Below, piece after piece: positions 25,006-33,336 of a stretch of 47,884 nucleotides of DNA. The DNA comes from DATIKM01 sp035477595. Its GTDB lineage: Bacteria > Armatimonadota > Chthonomonadetes > Chthonomonadales > CAJBBX01. The stretch is taken from positions 1 through 47,884 of the forward strand of contig DATIKM010000134.1 in NCBI GenBank assembly GCA_035477595.1, in the 5' to 3' direction. Made by a program: the position numbers and the translations under genes. How positions within the stretch are numbered: the first letter of the stretch is position 1; every line of letters starts with the position of its first letter. The notes beneath the pieces are model-generated. The model did no database searches. It had not been told where the DNA came from and saw nothing but the letters and a program-made list of their open reading frames with translations.

Positions 25006-25701
25006 CTGGAGCTGTCGGCCACCGATCGGTCTGCGCTGCTCGTCGAGGTTGTCCGGCGCATCGAACGTGCCCACGGCGCGCCCGATCACGTGGCGCGCGA
25101 TCCGCTCGAGACGCTCGTGGCCTGCGTCCTGTCCCAGCACACGTCGGATGTCCTTGCGGCGCGGGCCCGCGATGCGCTCCGGGCGCGATGGCCTTCCTGG
25201 GAGGAGCTCGCCGCAGCGACGCCAGCAGAGGTCGCGGAGGTTATCTGGACCGGCGGTCTCGGTTCGACTAAGGCGGGCCGGATCGCGGAGTGCCTGCGGC
25301 AGGTCTCGCGTCGCGAGGGCGCGTACTCCCTTGAAAGGCTGCGGCGGATGACGGACTCGGAGGCCGACTGCTACCTACGATCACTGCCCGGGGTCGGCCC
25401 GAAGACATCTGCCATTGTCCTATGCTTCGCCCTCAACCGAGATCGCGTCCCCGTCGACACGCATGTGCATCGCGTATCGCGCCGCCTCGGCCTGATCGGC
25501 ACGCGAACGACGGCGGCAGCGGCGCATAACGACCTGAACCTGCTGACCCCCTGCGGAATGGCCTACCGCGCGCATGTCGCCCTGATCAGGCTGGGCCGCA
25601 CGACCTGCCGAGCCCGCCGGGCGCTCTGTGACGCGTGCGTGCTGTCTGATCGGTGCTCCAGTGCACCGGATTCTGCGCGGGCAGACCGGGAGCCCGCATG
25701 A
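25006..25701 (+). CDS. nth: Endonuclease III
   Basis: Base-excision repair glycosylase/AP lyase for oxidised pyrimidines. About 231 aa from a proposed CTG start at 25006, chosen from the AGGAGG at 24992. The helix-hairpin-helix is LPGVGPKT with catalytic Lys133, and Asp151 is in VDTHVHRVSRRLG. The iron-sulfur loop has exact C-x6-C-x2-C-x5-C spacing near the C-terminus (CRARRALC, DAC, VLSDRC). QHTSD replaces the usual SxQT(T/S)D. The frame stays open to 24544, but that stretch is antisense to the RING gene and is not believed. The stop overlaps the next start as ATGA. Confidence 0.9.
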   Translation: MELSATDRSALLVEVVRRIERAHGAPDHVARDPLETLVACVLSQHTSDVLAARARDALRARWPSWEELAAATPAEVAEVIWTGGLGSTKAGRIAECLRQVSRREGAYSLERLRRMTDSEADCYLRSLPGVGPKTSAIVLCFALNRDRVPVDTHVHRVSRRLGLIGTRTTAAAAHNDLNLLTPCGMAYRAHVALIRLGRTTCRARRALCDACVLSDRCSSAPDSARADREPA

Positions 25702-27410
25702 GCGCTCCCAGGACTCCCACCGGCGATGTGACGTTCCTGTTCACCGACATCGTTGGATCCACCGGGATGTGGGAGCAGCACGGCGACGCCTTCCTTCCGG
25801 TGCTTCAGGCGCACAACGCGATCCTGACTGACAGTATCGCGCGATGTGGGGGCTTCTTGATCAAGACGGAGGGCGACTCGTACAAGGCAGCTTTCCAGGA
25901 CGCGGCCGCGGCTGTGCGATGCGCCATCTCGATGCAGGCCTGCCTTCGGAGGTACCCCTGGCCGTCCGACATACCGCCAGTGCGAGTTCGTGCCGCGCTG
26001 CACACCGGGAGGCCCTTCGTGCAGGCGGACGACTACTTCGGCCCGCCCGTGAACCGGACTGCTCGAATCGTCTCGGCGGCGAGTGGAGGGCAGATCCTTG
26101 TGTCGGAGGACCTGGTAACCGCACTGGGCGGCCGCTGCCCGGCGGACGCGCAGTTCGCGGACCTCGGTCACCATCGCCTGAAGGATCTGGACCAGGCTCT
26201 CCGCCTCTATCAGGTGGAGCACCCCGACCTGGGGTCGCAGGACCATCCGCCGCCCCGCACCCTGAGCGGACAACCCAACAATCTGCCCATCCAGCGGACG
26301 AGCTTCATCGGACGCCAGCATGCGATCGAGCGGATCGCCTCGCTGCTCAGCGCCTCTGACTCGCCCATCGTCGCCCTGACGGGTCCGGAGGGGATTGGCA
26401 AGACGCGCCTCTCGCTCCAGGCGGCAGCCGAGCAGATCGAGTGGTTCCCGGACGGTGTGTGGTTCGTGAGCCTCGCCGACGCGCGCAGCGCGGAGGACGC
26501 CGCCGAGCAGGTGGTCCGAACCATCGGCATCGACGTGTCGCATGGGCAGTCAGCGCTCCAGGCGGTCAGGGAGTGGGTAGCGAGCCGCCGCTGCCTGCTG
26601 ATCCTGGACGACTGCGGACACGTGCCCGAGGTTGGCCGTCTGATCCGGGAGGTCCTGAGCGAGGCGCCCGCCTTGCGGTGCCTTGCCACATCGCGGCAGT
26701 CTCTCCGTGTCACCGAGGCGCGTGAGGTGCCCGTGCCCGCGATGGGCCTTCCGCCCGAGCACGGAGACGTCCGCGAGGTGATGGCCTCGGAGAGCGGCCG
26801 TCTGTTCGTCGAGCGCGGCAGCGCGGCCAGGCCGGACTTCGCCATCACCGAGCATCGTGCCCCTGCGATCTCGCGGCTGGTCCGCAAGACGGGAGGCGTA
26901 CCCTCTCTCATCGAGCGTGCGGCCTCGATGATGCGGAGCATCGAGGCCTCTCCGTCCCAGATCGTCGAGGCCCTCGCCATAGGCGTCGCCGGCGAGGTTG
27001 GCCAGGCCGCTGCCGGCGAGGGAACGCCCGCGCTTGACACGCTGCGGAAGTCGCCAGAGCTCGCGGCGCTGTGGCATGGCATCTCCTCTGCCGCGGGTGA
27101 CCGACGTGATCTGGACGTGGCAGAGGAGAGCGCGCGGCACGCGCTTGCCATCTACCATCGGCTGGGCAACCGAACCGGCGTCGCCGCGTCCTTGCGCATG
27201 ATCGGCAACATCTCGGCGGCCCGTGGCGACTACCGGCGCGCCGCTCTGTTGCTTCGAGCGGCGTACCAGATCCACGCCGAGATCGCGGACCCGGATGCAA
27301 GCGCCGTGCTCTCGGAGATCGAGGCATGCCTGCGTGCAGCGGGCCAGGCTGCTGACGGTGGCGTGACCGTTGACCAGGCGGTTCGCCTCGCGCTTCACGA
27401 GGGCGCGTAG
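25698..27410 (+). CDS. Adenylate/guanylate cyclase fused to STAND-type ATPase
   Basis: A 570-aa protein. Residues about 8-175 form a class III cyclase domain that looks catalytic. Metal Asp17 (FTDIVGST) and Asp60 (IKTEGDSY) are present, with Lys56 and the transition-state pair Asn119 and Arg123 (PPVNRTARI). Next is an AAA/NB-ARC-like STAND module with Walker A GPEGIGKT (Lys235) and Walker B CLLILDDCGH. A helical, TPR-like tail (ESARHALAIYHRLGNRTG, ARGDYRRAALLLRAAY) ends it. This plan fits AfsR-like or CyaA-like signalling ATPases. No DNA-binding domain or membrane helix is seen. The ATG overlaps the nth stop, so it is translationally coupled to a repair gene. Confidence 0.9.
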   Translation: MSAPRTPTGDVTFLFTDIVGSTGMWEQHGDAFLPVLQAHNAILTDSIARCGGFLIKTEGDSYKAAFQDAAAAVRCAISMQACLRRYPWPSDIPPVRVRAALHTGRPFVQADDYFGPPVNRTARIVSAASGGQILVSEDLVTALGGRCPADAQFADLGHHRLKDLDQALRLYQVEHPDLGSQDHPPPRTLSGQPNNLPIQRTSFIGRQHAIERIASLLSASDSPIVALTGPEGIGKTRLSLQAAAEQIEWFPDGVWFVSLADARSAEDAAEQVVRTIGIDVSHGQSALQAVREWVASRRCLLILDDCGHVPEVGRLIREVLSEAPALRCLATSRQSLRVTEAREVPVPAMGLPPEHGDVREVMASESGRLFVERGSAARPDFAITEHRAPAISRLVRKTGGVPSLIERAASMMRSIEASPSQIVEALAIGVAGEVGQAAAGEGTPALDTLRKSPELAALWHGISSAAGDRRDLDVAEESARHALAIYHRLGNRTGVAASLRMIGNISAARGDYRRAALLLRAAYQIHAEIADPDASAVLSEIEACLRAAGQAADGGVTVDQAVRLALHEGA

Positions 27411-27502
27411 CGGGCGCGGGCACTCGCGACCCGAGCACCCCTTGCCATGGGCAGTGCACTGCTGGCCGCATCAGTTGCGGCCGTCGACCAGAAGGAGAAG
27501 CT

Positions 27503-29032
27503 ATGCCGCTGTATGATGTCATCGCGCGTGGGCGCGAGCAGTACCCGGACCGCATCGCCATCATCTACCGCCAGATGCGGGTCACATATGGCGCGCTTGC
27601 CGACCAGGTAGACCGGTGCGCGGCGGCGCTCACCGAGCTGGGCGTCAGGCCAGGCGGCCGTGTTGCCATCCTGCTGCCCAACTGCCCGCACTTCACCGTG
27701 GCGTACTACGGCGCCACAGCGCTGGGTGCGCTGAGCGTTCCGGCCAACCCGCTCCTCAAGGCGCCTGAGCTCAGGCACATCTGGGGCGACTCGGAGTGCG
27801 AGGTGGTAGTCACCACCCCGATGTTCCTTTCGGCTGCCCGCGAGGCCGCGGCGGTGCTCCCCGGCGTTCGCCACATCGTCAGCGTCGGTCCCGAGCCGGC
27901 AGGGGACGGCGTCCTCTCCTTTGCAGAGCTGCTTGCCGCCGCCACGCCGCGACCCGTGGACACCTCTGGCATCCGCGAAGAGGAACCTGCCATCTGCATC
28001 TATACCTCGGGTACCACCGGGCGGCCAAAGGGGGCCCTGCTGTCGCACCGCAATCTGCTCACCAACTGCGAGCAGTGCAGGGTGGTTCTGCGCTTCAGCG
28101 AGACCGACAACTTCCTGTGCGCGCTGCCGTTGTTCCACTCGTTCGCCGGAACGGTCTGCCAGAACACGGCACTCTACTGCGGCGCCCGGTTCTCGATCAT
28201 GGATCAGTTCCATCCGGCCCGGGCGCTCGAGCTCGTCGAGGCGGAGCGCGTCACGATCCTCGCTGGCGTGCCCGCCATGTTCGCCGCCATGCTGCAGCTT
28301 CCGGCAGAGCCGGCACGCGATCTCAGCAGCGTCCGTACCGCGGTCTCCGGCGGGGCGCCGATGCCCTTGCCTGTTTTCGAGGCGTTCGAGAAGCGCTTCG
28401 GCGTGCCGCTGATTGAGGGCGACGGGCCCACGGAGTGCAGCCCCGTGACGTCGGTGAACCCGCTGGACGGCGCTCGCAAGCCCGGCACCATCGGCGTACC
28501 GGTCCCGGACGTCGAGATGCGCATCTTCGACGATGAGGACAACGAGGTGCCCGTGGGAGTGGTGGGCGAGATCGTCGTTCGCGGGCCCAACGTGATGCTG
28601 GGCTACCTGAACCAGCCCGAAGCCACCGCCGAAGTGATGCGCTCGGGTTGGTACCACACCGGCGACCTCGGCAGGGTGGACGAGGACGGGTACTTCACCA
28701 TCGTGGACCGCAAGAAGGACATGCTGATCGTTGGTGGCATGAACGTGTACCCGCGTGAGGTGGAGGATGTCCTCTACACGCACCCTGCGGTGGCCGACGC
28801 CGCGGTGATTGGCGGGCACGACCCGCTGCGCGGCGAGCACGTCGTCGCGGTCGTCGTACTCAAACCCGATGCTCAGGCAACGGAGCGTGAGCTCGTGGCC
28901 TACTGCCGTGCACGGCTCGCGAACTTCAAGACACCGCGGAAAGTCGTGCTGCGGGACCAGATGCCCCGCAGCGACACAGGGAAGATCCTCAAGCGCCTGT
29001 TGCGGAAGGAGATGGACCTCGGGTCGGCGTAA
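27503..29032 (+). CDS. Long-chain acyl-CoA synthetase (AMP-dependent ligase)
   Basis: A 509-aa member of the ANL adenylating superfamily, probably activating fatty acids to acyl-CoA through acyl-AMP. The AMP-binding P-loop is IYTSGTTGRPKGALLSHRN. The A5-type motif reads EGDGPTECSPVTSVNPL. A8 contains YHTGDLGRVDEDGYFTIVDR, then KKDMLIVGGMNVYPREVE. The C-terminal catalytic Lys is in PRSDTGKILKRLLRKE. GAAGGAG lies five nt before the ATG. Other acid-CoA ligases share these motifs, so chain length is inferred only. It lies 55 nt upstream of a sugar-transport operon; a functional link is not obvious. Confidence 0.9.
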   Translation: MPLYDVIARGREQYPDRIAIIYRQMRVTYGALADQVDRCAAALTELGVRPGGRVAILLPNCPHFTVAYYGATALGALSVPANPLLKAPELRHIWGDSECEVVVTTPMFLSAAREAAAVLPGVRHIVSVGPEPAGDGVLSFAELLAAATPRPVDTSGIREEEPAICIYTSGTTGRPKGALLSHRNLLTNCEQCRVVLRFSETDNFLCALPLFHSFAGTVCQNTALYCGARFSIMDQFHPARALELVEAERVTILAGVPAMFAAMLQLPAEPARDLSSVRTAVSGGAPMPLPVFEAFEKRFGVPLIEGDGPTECSPVTSVNPLDGARKPGTIGVPVPDVEMRIFDDEDNEVPVGVVGEIVVRGPNVMLGYLNQPEATAEVMRSGWYHTGDLGRVDEDGYFTIVDRKKDMLIVGGMNVYPREVEDVLYTHPAVADAAVIGGHDPLRGEHVVAVVVLKPDAQATERELVAYCRARLANFKTPRKVVLRDQMPRSDTGKILKRLLRKEMDLGSA

Positions 29033-29087
29033 CGCTCGCGCCGGATCAGACGGCCTGGTTCATCCCTCTGCAGGAAGGAGTGTCGCC

Positions 29088-30128
29088 GTGACCAGTCGCC
29101 CCCTCAAGCTTCTTGCGGCTCTCGCCTTGCTGAGCGCCGCCGGATGTGGCAGGGAGACCGTCGAAGCGCCGCCGCGCTTGGATGGCGCTCTCGGCCAGGC
29201 GCAGGCGCCGGTGGCCGCATCTCGCTACGACCTGAAGGCGCTCGATGGCCTCACGCGCGCGTCGCGGGCATACCGCATCGCGCTCGTGGTGAAGACGCGC
29301 AATAACCCGTTCTTCGATCCCATGATCAAGGCTGCCGAGAGGGAGGCCGCGACCCTCGGCGTTCGCCTTGAGGTGCACGCACCGCCACAGGAGGTCGACA
29401 AGGAGCAGCAGTTCTCCATGGTGCAGAACATCGCAGCCACGGGGATCGACGCCATACTCATCGCGCCCGCGGACTCGAAGGGAATTGTGCCTGCGCTCAA
29501 GCAGGCCGAAGACCAGGGCGTTCTCGTGGTCAACGTGGACAACCGCGTCGACCCAGCCACGGCCACCGCCGCGGGACTGAAGCTCGGAGGCTACGTGGGC
29601 GCGGACAACGAGGAGGGCGGCGCGATTGCCGGACGCGCGATGGTCGCGGCGCTCGGCGCCGCCCCGGGAGCGCCGCGCCCACAGGTCGCGGTGCTCGAGG
29701 GCATCCGCGGCACCGACAACGCCGAGGCACGGAAGCGCGGCTTCGTCAACGCCGCGAAAGACCTGCTCGACATCAGGGCGACGGACACGGCGGAGTGGGA
29801 CACCCAGAAGGCCTATGCGAAGTTCCAGTCCATGCTGGCGGCAAACCCGGGACTGACGGGCCTCTTCTGCGCCAACGACAAGATGGCGCTCGGCGCCATG
29901 AAGGCCATCAAGGAGGCTGGGAAGACAGGAACGATCCGCGTCATCGGCTACGACAACATACCGGATGTGCAACCAGCGCTGAGGTCGGGCGAGATGTACG
30001 CCACCATCGAGCAGCATCCGGGCCTGATGGGGCGGTATGGCCTGCGGCTCGCAGTAGGCCTCCTCGACAGGAAGCTGGAGCGTGGCGGCGAGCTGCTTGT
30101 GCCGCTGGAGCTGGTAAAGGGCAGGTGA
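29088..30128 (+). CDS. RbsB/LacI-type sugar-binding lipoprotein
   Basis: A 346-aa periplasmic substrate-binding protein. The GTG start (29088) follows AAGGAG by 7 nt. It gives a lipoprotein signal with lipobox LSAAGC (Cys20). The fold is Peripla_BP_4, as in ribose-type binding proteins: YRIALVVKTRNNPFFDPMI, then GIDAILIAPADSKGIVPAL, VLVVNVDNRVD, GLFCANDKMALGAMKAI and VIGYDNIPDVQPAL. Such proteins normally serve CUT2 importers. Here the two genes that follow on the same strand, 25 nt downstream, encode CUT1 permeases. The ligand is unknown; a monosaccharide such as ribose, arabinose or rhamnose would suit the fold. Confidence 0.9.
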   Translation: MTSRPLKLLAALALLSAAGCGRETVEAPPRLDGALGQAQAPVAASRYDLKALDGLTRASRAYRIALVVKTRNNPFFDPMIKAAEREAATLGVRLEVHAPPQEVDKEQQFSMVQNIAATGIDAILIAPADSKGIVPALKQAEDQGVLVVNVDNRVDPATATAAGLKLGGYVGADNEEGGAIAGRAMVAALGAAPGAPRPQVAVLEGIRGTDNAEARKRGFVNAAKDLLDIRATDTAEWDTQKAYAKFQSMLAANPGLTGLFCANDKMALGAMKAIKEAGKTGTIRVIGYDNIPDVQPALRSGEMYATIEQHPGLMGRYGLRLAVGLLDRKLERGGELLVPLELVKGR

Positions 30129-30153
30129 GCTCGCCAAGAGGTCCGTCGCCCCG

Positions 30154-31107
30154 ATGGCGCTGAGCGACCGCCGCAAGGAGGCAATCGGCGGCTACCTCTT
30201 CCTGCTGCCCAACCTGCTGGGGTTTGCGGCATTCACGGCCATACCCGTGGTCGCGTCGCTGGTCTTCGCCTTCACGCGGTGGGACCTTTTCCAGAGCCCC
30301 AGGTGGGTGGGAACAGAGAACTTCGTCAGCCTGCTGGGCTTCGCCCGGAGCACCGAGGAGTCGATCTCTGTCCTGGGTCTGTGGCGCCTGCCCTACGCGC
30401 CGAACGACCCCTTCTTCTGGCAGTACCTCTACAACACGGTCTTCCTCATGCTCGGCATCCCCGCCGGTTTGGGCGGCTCGCTCGCGCTGGCCGTGGCGCT
30501 CAACCGGAGAATGCCGGGAGTAGTGGTCTTCCGCACCCTCTACTTCCTCCCAAGCGTCACCTCCGGCGTGGCCGTGCTGGTTCTCTGGAAGTGGCTCTAC
30601 AACGCCGACATCGGCCTCATCAACCTGCTGCTGTCGGGTGCGGGGGTGGCGAACCCCCCGGACTGGCTCGGCGACTCGCAGTGGGCCAAGCCGGCCCTCA
30701 TCATTATGGGCTTCGTCATGGGAGTGGGCGGCAGCACGATGATCCTGTATCTCGCAGCCCTGCAGGGGGTGCCTCGGGACCTCTATGAGGCCGCCGAGAT
30801 CGACGGCGCCTCCGCCTGGCAGCAGTTTCGCACCGTCACGTGGCCGCTGATATCGCCGACGACGTTCTTCCTCACCATCATGGCGATCATCGGCGGCTTC
30901 CAGGGCGGCTTCATGCAGGCCTTCATCATGACCGGAGGCGGACCCGCAGGCTCGACAACCACGCTCGAGTTCTACATCTACAACAAGGCCTTCACGGTCT
31001 TCAACATGGGCTATGCATCGGCGATCGCCTGGTTCCTGTTTGTGATCATTCTGCTGCTGTCGCTTGCCACGTGGCGTTTCGGCGGGCGCGCGGTGCAGTA
31101 CCACTGA
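30154..31107 (+). CDS. ABC sugar permease, MalF/UgpA type
   Basis: A 317-aa inner-membrane subunit of a CUT1 carbohydrate importer. Six membrane helices can be picked out, the first being GYLFLLPNLLGFAAFTAIPV. The EAA loop that contacts the ATPase is YEAAEIDGASAWQQFRTVTW. It starts 25 nt after the binding-protein stop and ends 8 nt before the second permease. No ATP-binding subunit gene is in the cluster, so a shared MsmX/MalK-type ATPase elsewhere is expected. Confidence 0.93.
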   Translation: MALSDRRKEAIGGYLFLLPNLLGFAAFTAIPVVASLVFAFTRWDLFQSPRWVGTENFVSLLGFARSTEESISVLGLWRLPYAPNDPFFWQYLYNTVFLMLGIPAGLGGSLALAVALNRRMPGVVVFRTLYFLPSVTSGVAVLVLWKWLYNADIGLINLLLSGAGVANPPDWLGDSQWAKPALIIMGFVMGVGGSTMILYLAALQGVPRDLYEAAEIDGASAWQQFRTVTWPLISPTTFFLTIMAIIGGFQGGFMQAFIMTGGGPAGSTTTLEFYIYNKAFTVFNMGYASAIAWFLFVIILLLSLATWRFGGRAVQYH

Positions 31108-31115
31108 CCGGGCCA

Positions 31116-32012
31116 ATGGTCGCGACCGCACCCACCACGCCAGCACCTCCCGCGCAACGCCGAGCGCGCTGCCGGAGAGGCGCCCTCACGACCGCGGTTC
31201 TAATGATCCTGCTGTCAGCCGGCGCCGTGGTGATGGTGATCCCCTTCTATTGGATGCTGGTCACCTCCGTACGGGAGCCGGGCGCCGCCTTCGCGACAGC
31301 GAGCATAGAGTGGTGGCCGGAGCGGTTCCACTGGGGCAACTACGGGGCTGCCATCGACCGCATGGCCGCCGATGGGATGAGCTTCTGGCGGCTCTACGGG
31401 AACAGCCTGGCCGTGGCGGCGCTGGGAACGTTCGGCCAGGTGCTGACGAGCTCCATGGCGGCCTACAGCTTCGCGCGCCTGCGCTACCCCGGGCGGGACC
31501 AGCTCTTCTTCGGCTACCTGGCCACGATGATGATTCCTGGCTCCGTCACGCTCATCCCCGTGTTCGTCATCGTGCGGGCCCTGGGCTGGGTCGACACCTA
31601 CCTTGCGCTCATCATCCCGGGCATCTTCAGCCCGTGGGGGACATTCATGCTGCGGCAGTTCTTCCTGTCGCTCCCGCGCGAGCTGGAGGAATCGGCGCGG
31701 ATCGACGGGGCTACGCTGTGGCAGATCTTCACGCGCATCACGCTGCCCCTCGCCAAGACCGCCATCGCAACGCTGGCGACCTTCACCTTCATGGGCTTCT
31801 GGGGCGCCTTCATGTGGCCACTCATTGTCACGATCAGCCCGTCGTTGCGCACACTACCCATCGGCCTCACCGTGTTCATGCAGCGCTATTCCACGGACTA
31901 CAGCCAGCTGATGGCGACGTCAGTGATGGCTACCGTCCCAGTCATCCTGCTGTTTGTGTTCAACCAGCGGTACTTCGTGGAAAGCATCAGGCTGCAGGGA
32001 ATCAAGGGGTAG
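31116..32012 (+). CDS. ABC sugar permease, MalG/UgpE type
   Basis: A 298-aa partner permease. An N-terminal tail rich in Pro and Arg precedes helix 1 (AVLMILLSAGAVVMVIPFYW). The EAA motif is EESARIDGATLWQIFTRITL. SPWGTFMLRQFFLSLP and the C-terminal RYFVESIRLQGIKG are typical of MalG-like subunits. The last 11 nt overlap the 3' end of the converging M16 gene. It completes the binding protein plus two-permease importer. Confidence 0.93.
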   Translation: MVATAPTTPAPPAQRRARCRRGALTTAVLMILLSAGAVVMVIPFYWMLVTSVREPGAAFATASIEWWPERFHWGNYGAAIDRMAADGMSFWRLYGNSLAVAALGTFGQVLTSSMAAYSFARLRYPGRDQLFFGYLATMMIPGSVTLIPVFVIVRALGWVDTYLALIIPGIFSPWGTFMLRQFFLSLPRELEESARIDGATLWQIFTRITLPLAKTAIATLATFTFMGFWGAFMWPLIVTISPSLRTLPIGLTVFMQRYSTDYSQLMATSVMATVPVILLFVFNQRYFVESIRLQGIKG

Positions 32013-33336
32013 GGGGTGTCGGGCGAGCTACCGCGATGACATGGCGCGAGAGGTACCGGCGCACGACCCGCTGGATGTCCGCCGTCGTTACCGCCTGAAG
32101 CGCGGCGGGAAGGTCGTCCTTCGCCTTGGCGGCCGCGCCCGCCAGCGTAGCGCGCCCGAGTTGGAGAGCGCGGTCGGAGGCACGCTGGCGTCCCAGCAGC
32201 CACTGGCCAGACAGGAGGCGCTTCGCGCGCGCGATCTCGGCGGACGTCGGCGGCGAGGCGGTCAGCGACCGGACGGTTTGGAGGAGCACCCGCTCGGCGC
32301 GTTCGGCATCGCCGACCCCTCGCTCGGCCGCCAACTCGATGTGCGCCACCATGTGACCGCCGCCCTCGAGCGCCGGAAGGTGGACGCCCACGGAGTAGCC
32401 AAGGCCCATTTCCTCACGGGTGCGCCGGAACAGGCGCGACGCCTTTCCCTGACCCAGGATCGCAGACACTACCACGAACGCGCTATAGTCCGCGCTGGCC
32501 ACTGCAGGCGCACGCACCCCGAGTGCCACAACCGTACTCCGGCCCGACACCTGCCGTTCCGATCGCGGAGGATCGAACGGTCGCCGCGTGTCAGCGCCTG
32601 CAAGCCACCTGGGCCGCGGGCCCGGCAGGCCTCGCATGTCGGCGAAGGAGCGCTCCACGACCGCGATGGCGCGCTCCGCGGGCACGCCACCGTCGACCGC
32701 CACCACCACGTTGGCGGGCACGTACCGCGCCCGATGGAAGGCCGCCACGGCGTCTCTCCGTATGGACGCGATGGCCTCGGGGTCGCCGCCGAATGGCAAG
32801 CGGTACGGGCTGTTGTCGTGGAGCGCCTCCCGGACCGCCAGGTAGGCGGCCTCGAAGGCGTTGGCCCGCTCGCGCTCAGCCACAGCGAGCGCTGCACTTC
32901 GGGCGATCTGAAGGGAGCGTGCATCAAAGGAGGCGTAGCGCAGTGCGAGCGCCAGAACCCAGGTCGCGTGCTCGAACGCCTCGTCTGTCGTGTAGCACCC
33001 GATGACCGTGTAGTCCGGCGTCACGTCCACGGTCACGCTTCCGCCGATGGCGTCGATCTCTCGGGCGACCCTCTCCCGCGACAGGCTCTCGTTCTCGCCG
33101 AAGAGCGCCCAGGCCGTCACTCTCGCGATGCCGGGCGTGCGGCCTTCATCGGCGACCCCGGCCCTCACCAGAATGCGGATCGCCACCGCCGGCGCGGTCG
33201 GGTCGTGCCGAGCCACGATGCGCAGCCCGTTGGCCGTGGTTCTCGATAGGACGCCATGCTCCGGTGCGGCGGCAAGCCCCGCCGCCGTCGATGAGGAGGC
33301 GAGGAAGGCCACCAGCAGCGCGCTCCGTACGATCAT
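32002..33336 (-). CDS. M16-family peptidase homologue, non-catalytic
   Basis: A 444-aa protein with a signal peptide (SALLVAFLASSSTAAGLAAA) and the two-domain M16 fold. Family motifs are NGLRIVARHD, FHRARYVPANVVVAVDGGV and RLFRRTREEMGLGYSVGV. The zinc motif HxxEH is gone: its place, after TPGI, reads ARVTAWALFGE (Arg72, Ala75, Trp76). It therefore resembles the inactive partner of two-subunit M16 enzymes such as the alpha subunit of mitochondrial processing peptidase. Its start overlaps the stop of the active homologue by ATGA, which favours a heterodimer. Confidence 0.9.
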   Translation of the reverse strand: MIVRSALLVAFLASSSTAAGLAAAPEHGVLSRTTANGLRIVARHDPTAPAVAIRILVRAGVADEGRTPGIARVTAWALFGENESLSRERVAREIDAIGGSVTVDVTPDYTVIGCYTTDEAFEHATWVLALALRYASFDARSLQIARSAALAVAERERANAFEAAYLAVREALHDNSPYRLPFGGDPEAIASIRRDAVAAFHRARYVPANVVVAVDGGVPAERAIAVVERSFADMRGLPGPRPRWLAGADTRRPFDPPRSERQVSGRSTVVALGVRAPAVASADYSAFVVVSAILGQGKASRLFRRTREEMGLGYSVGVHLPALEGGGHMVAHIELAAERGVGDAERAERVLLQTVRSLTASPPTSAEIARAKRLLSGQWLLGRQRASDRALQLGRATLAGAAAKAKDDLPAALQAVTTADIQRVVRRYLSRHVIAVARPTPPTP

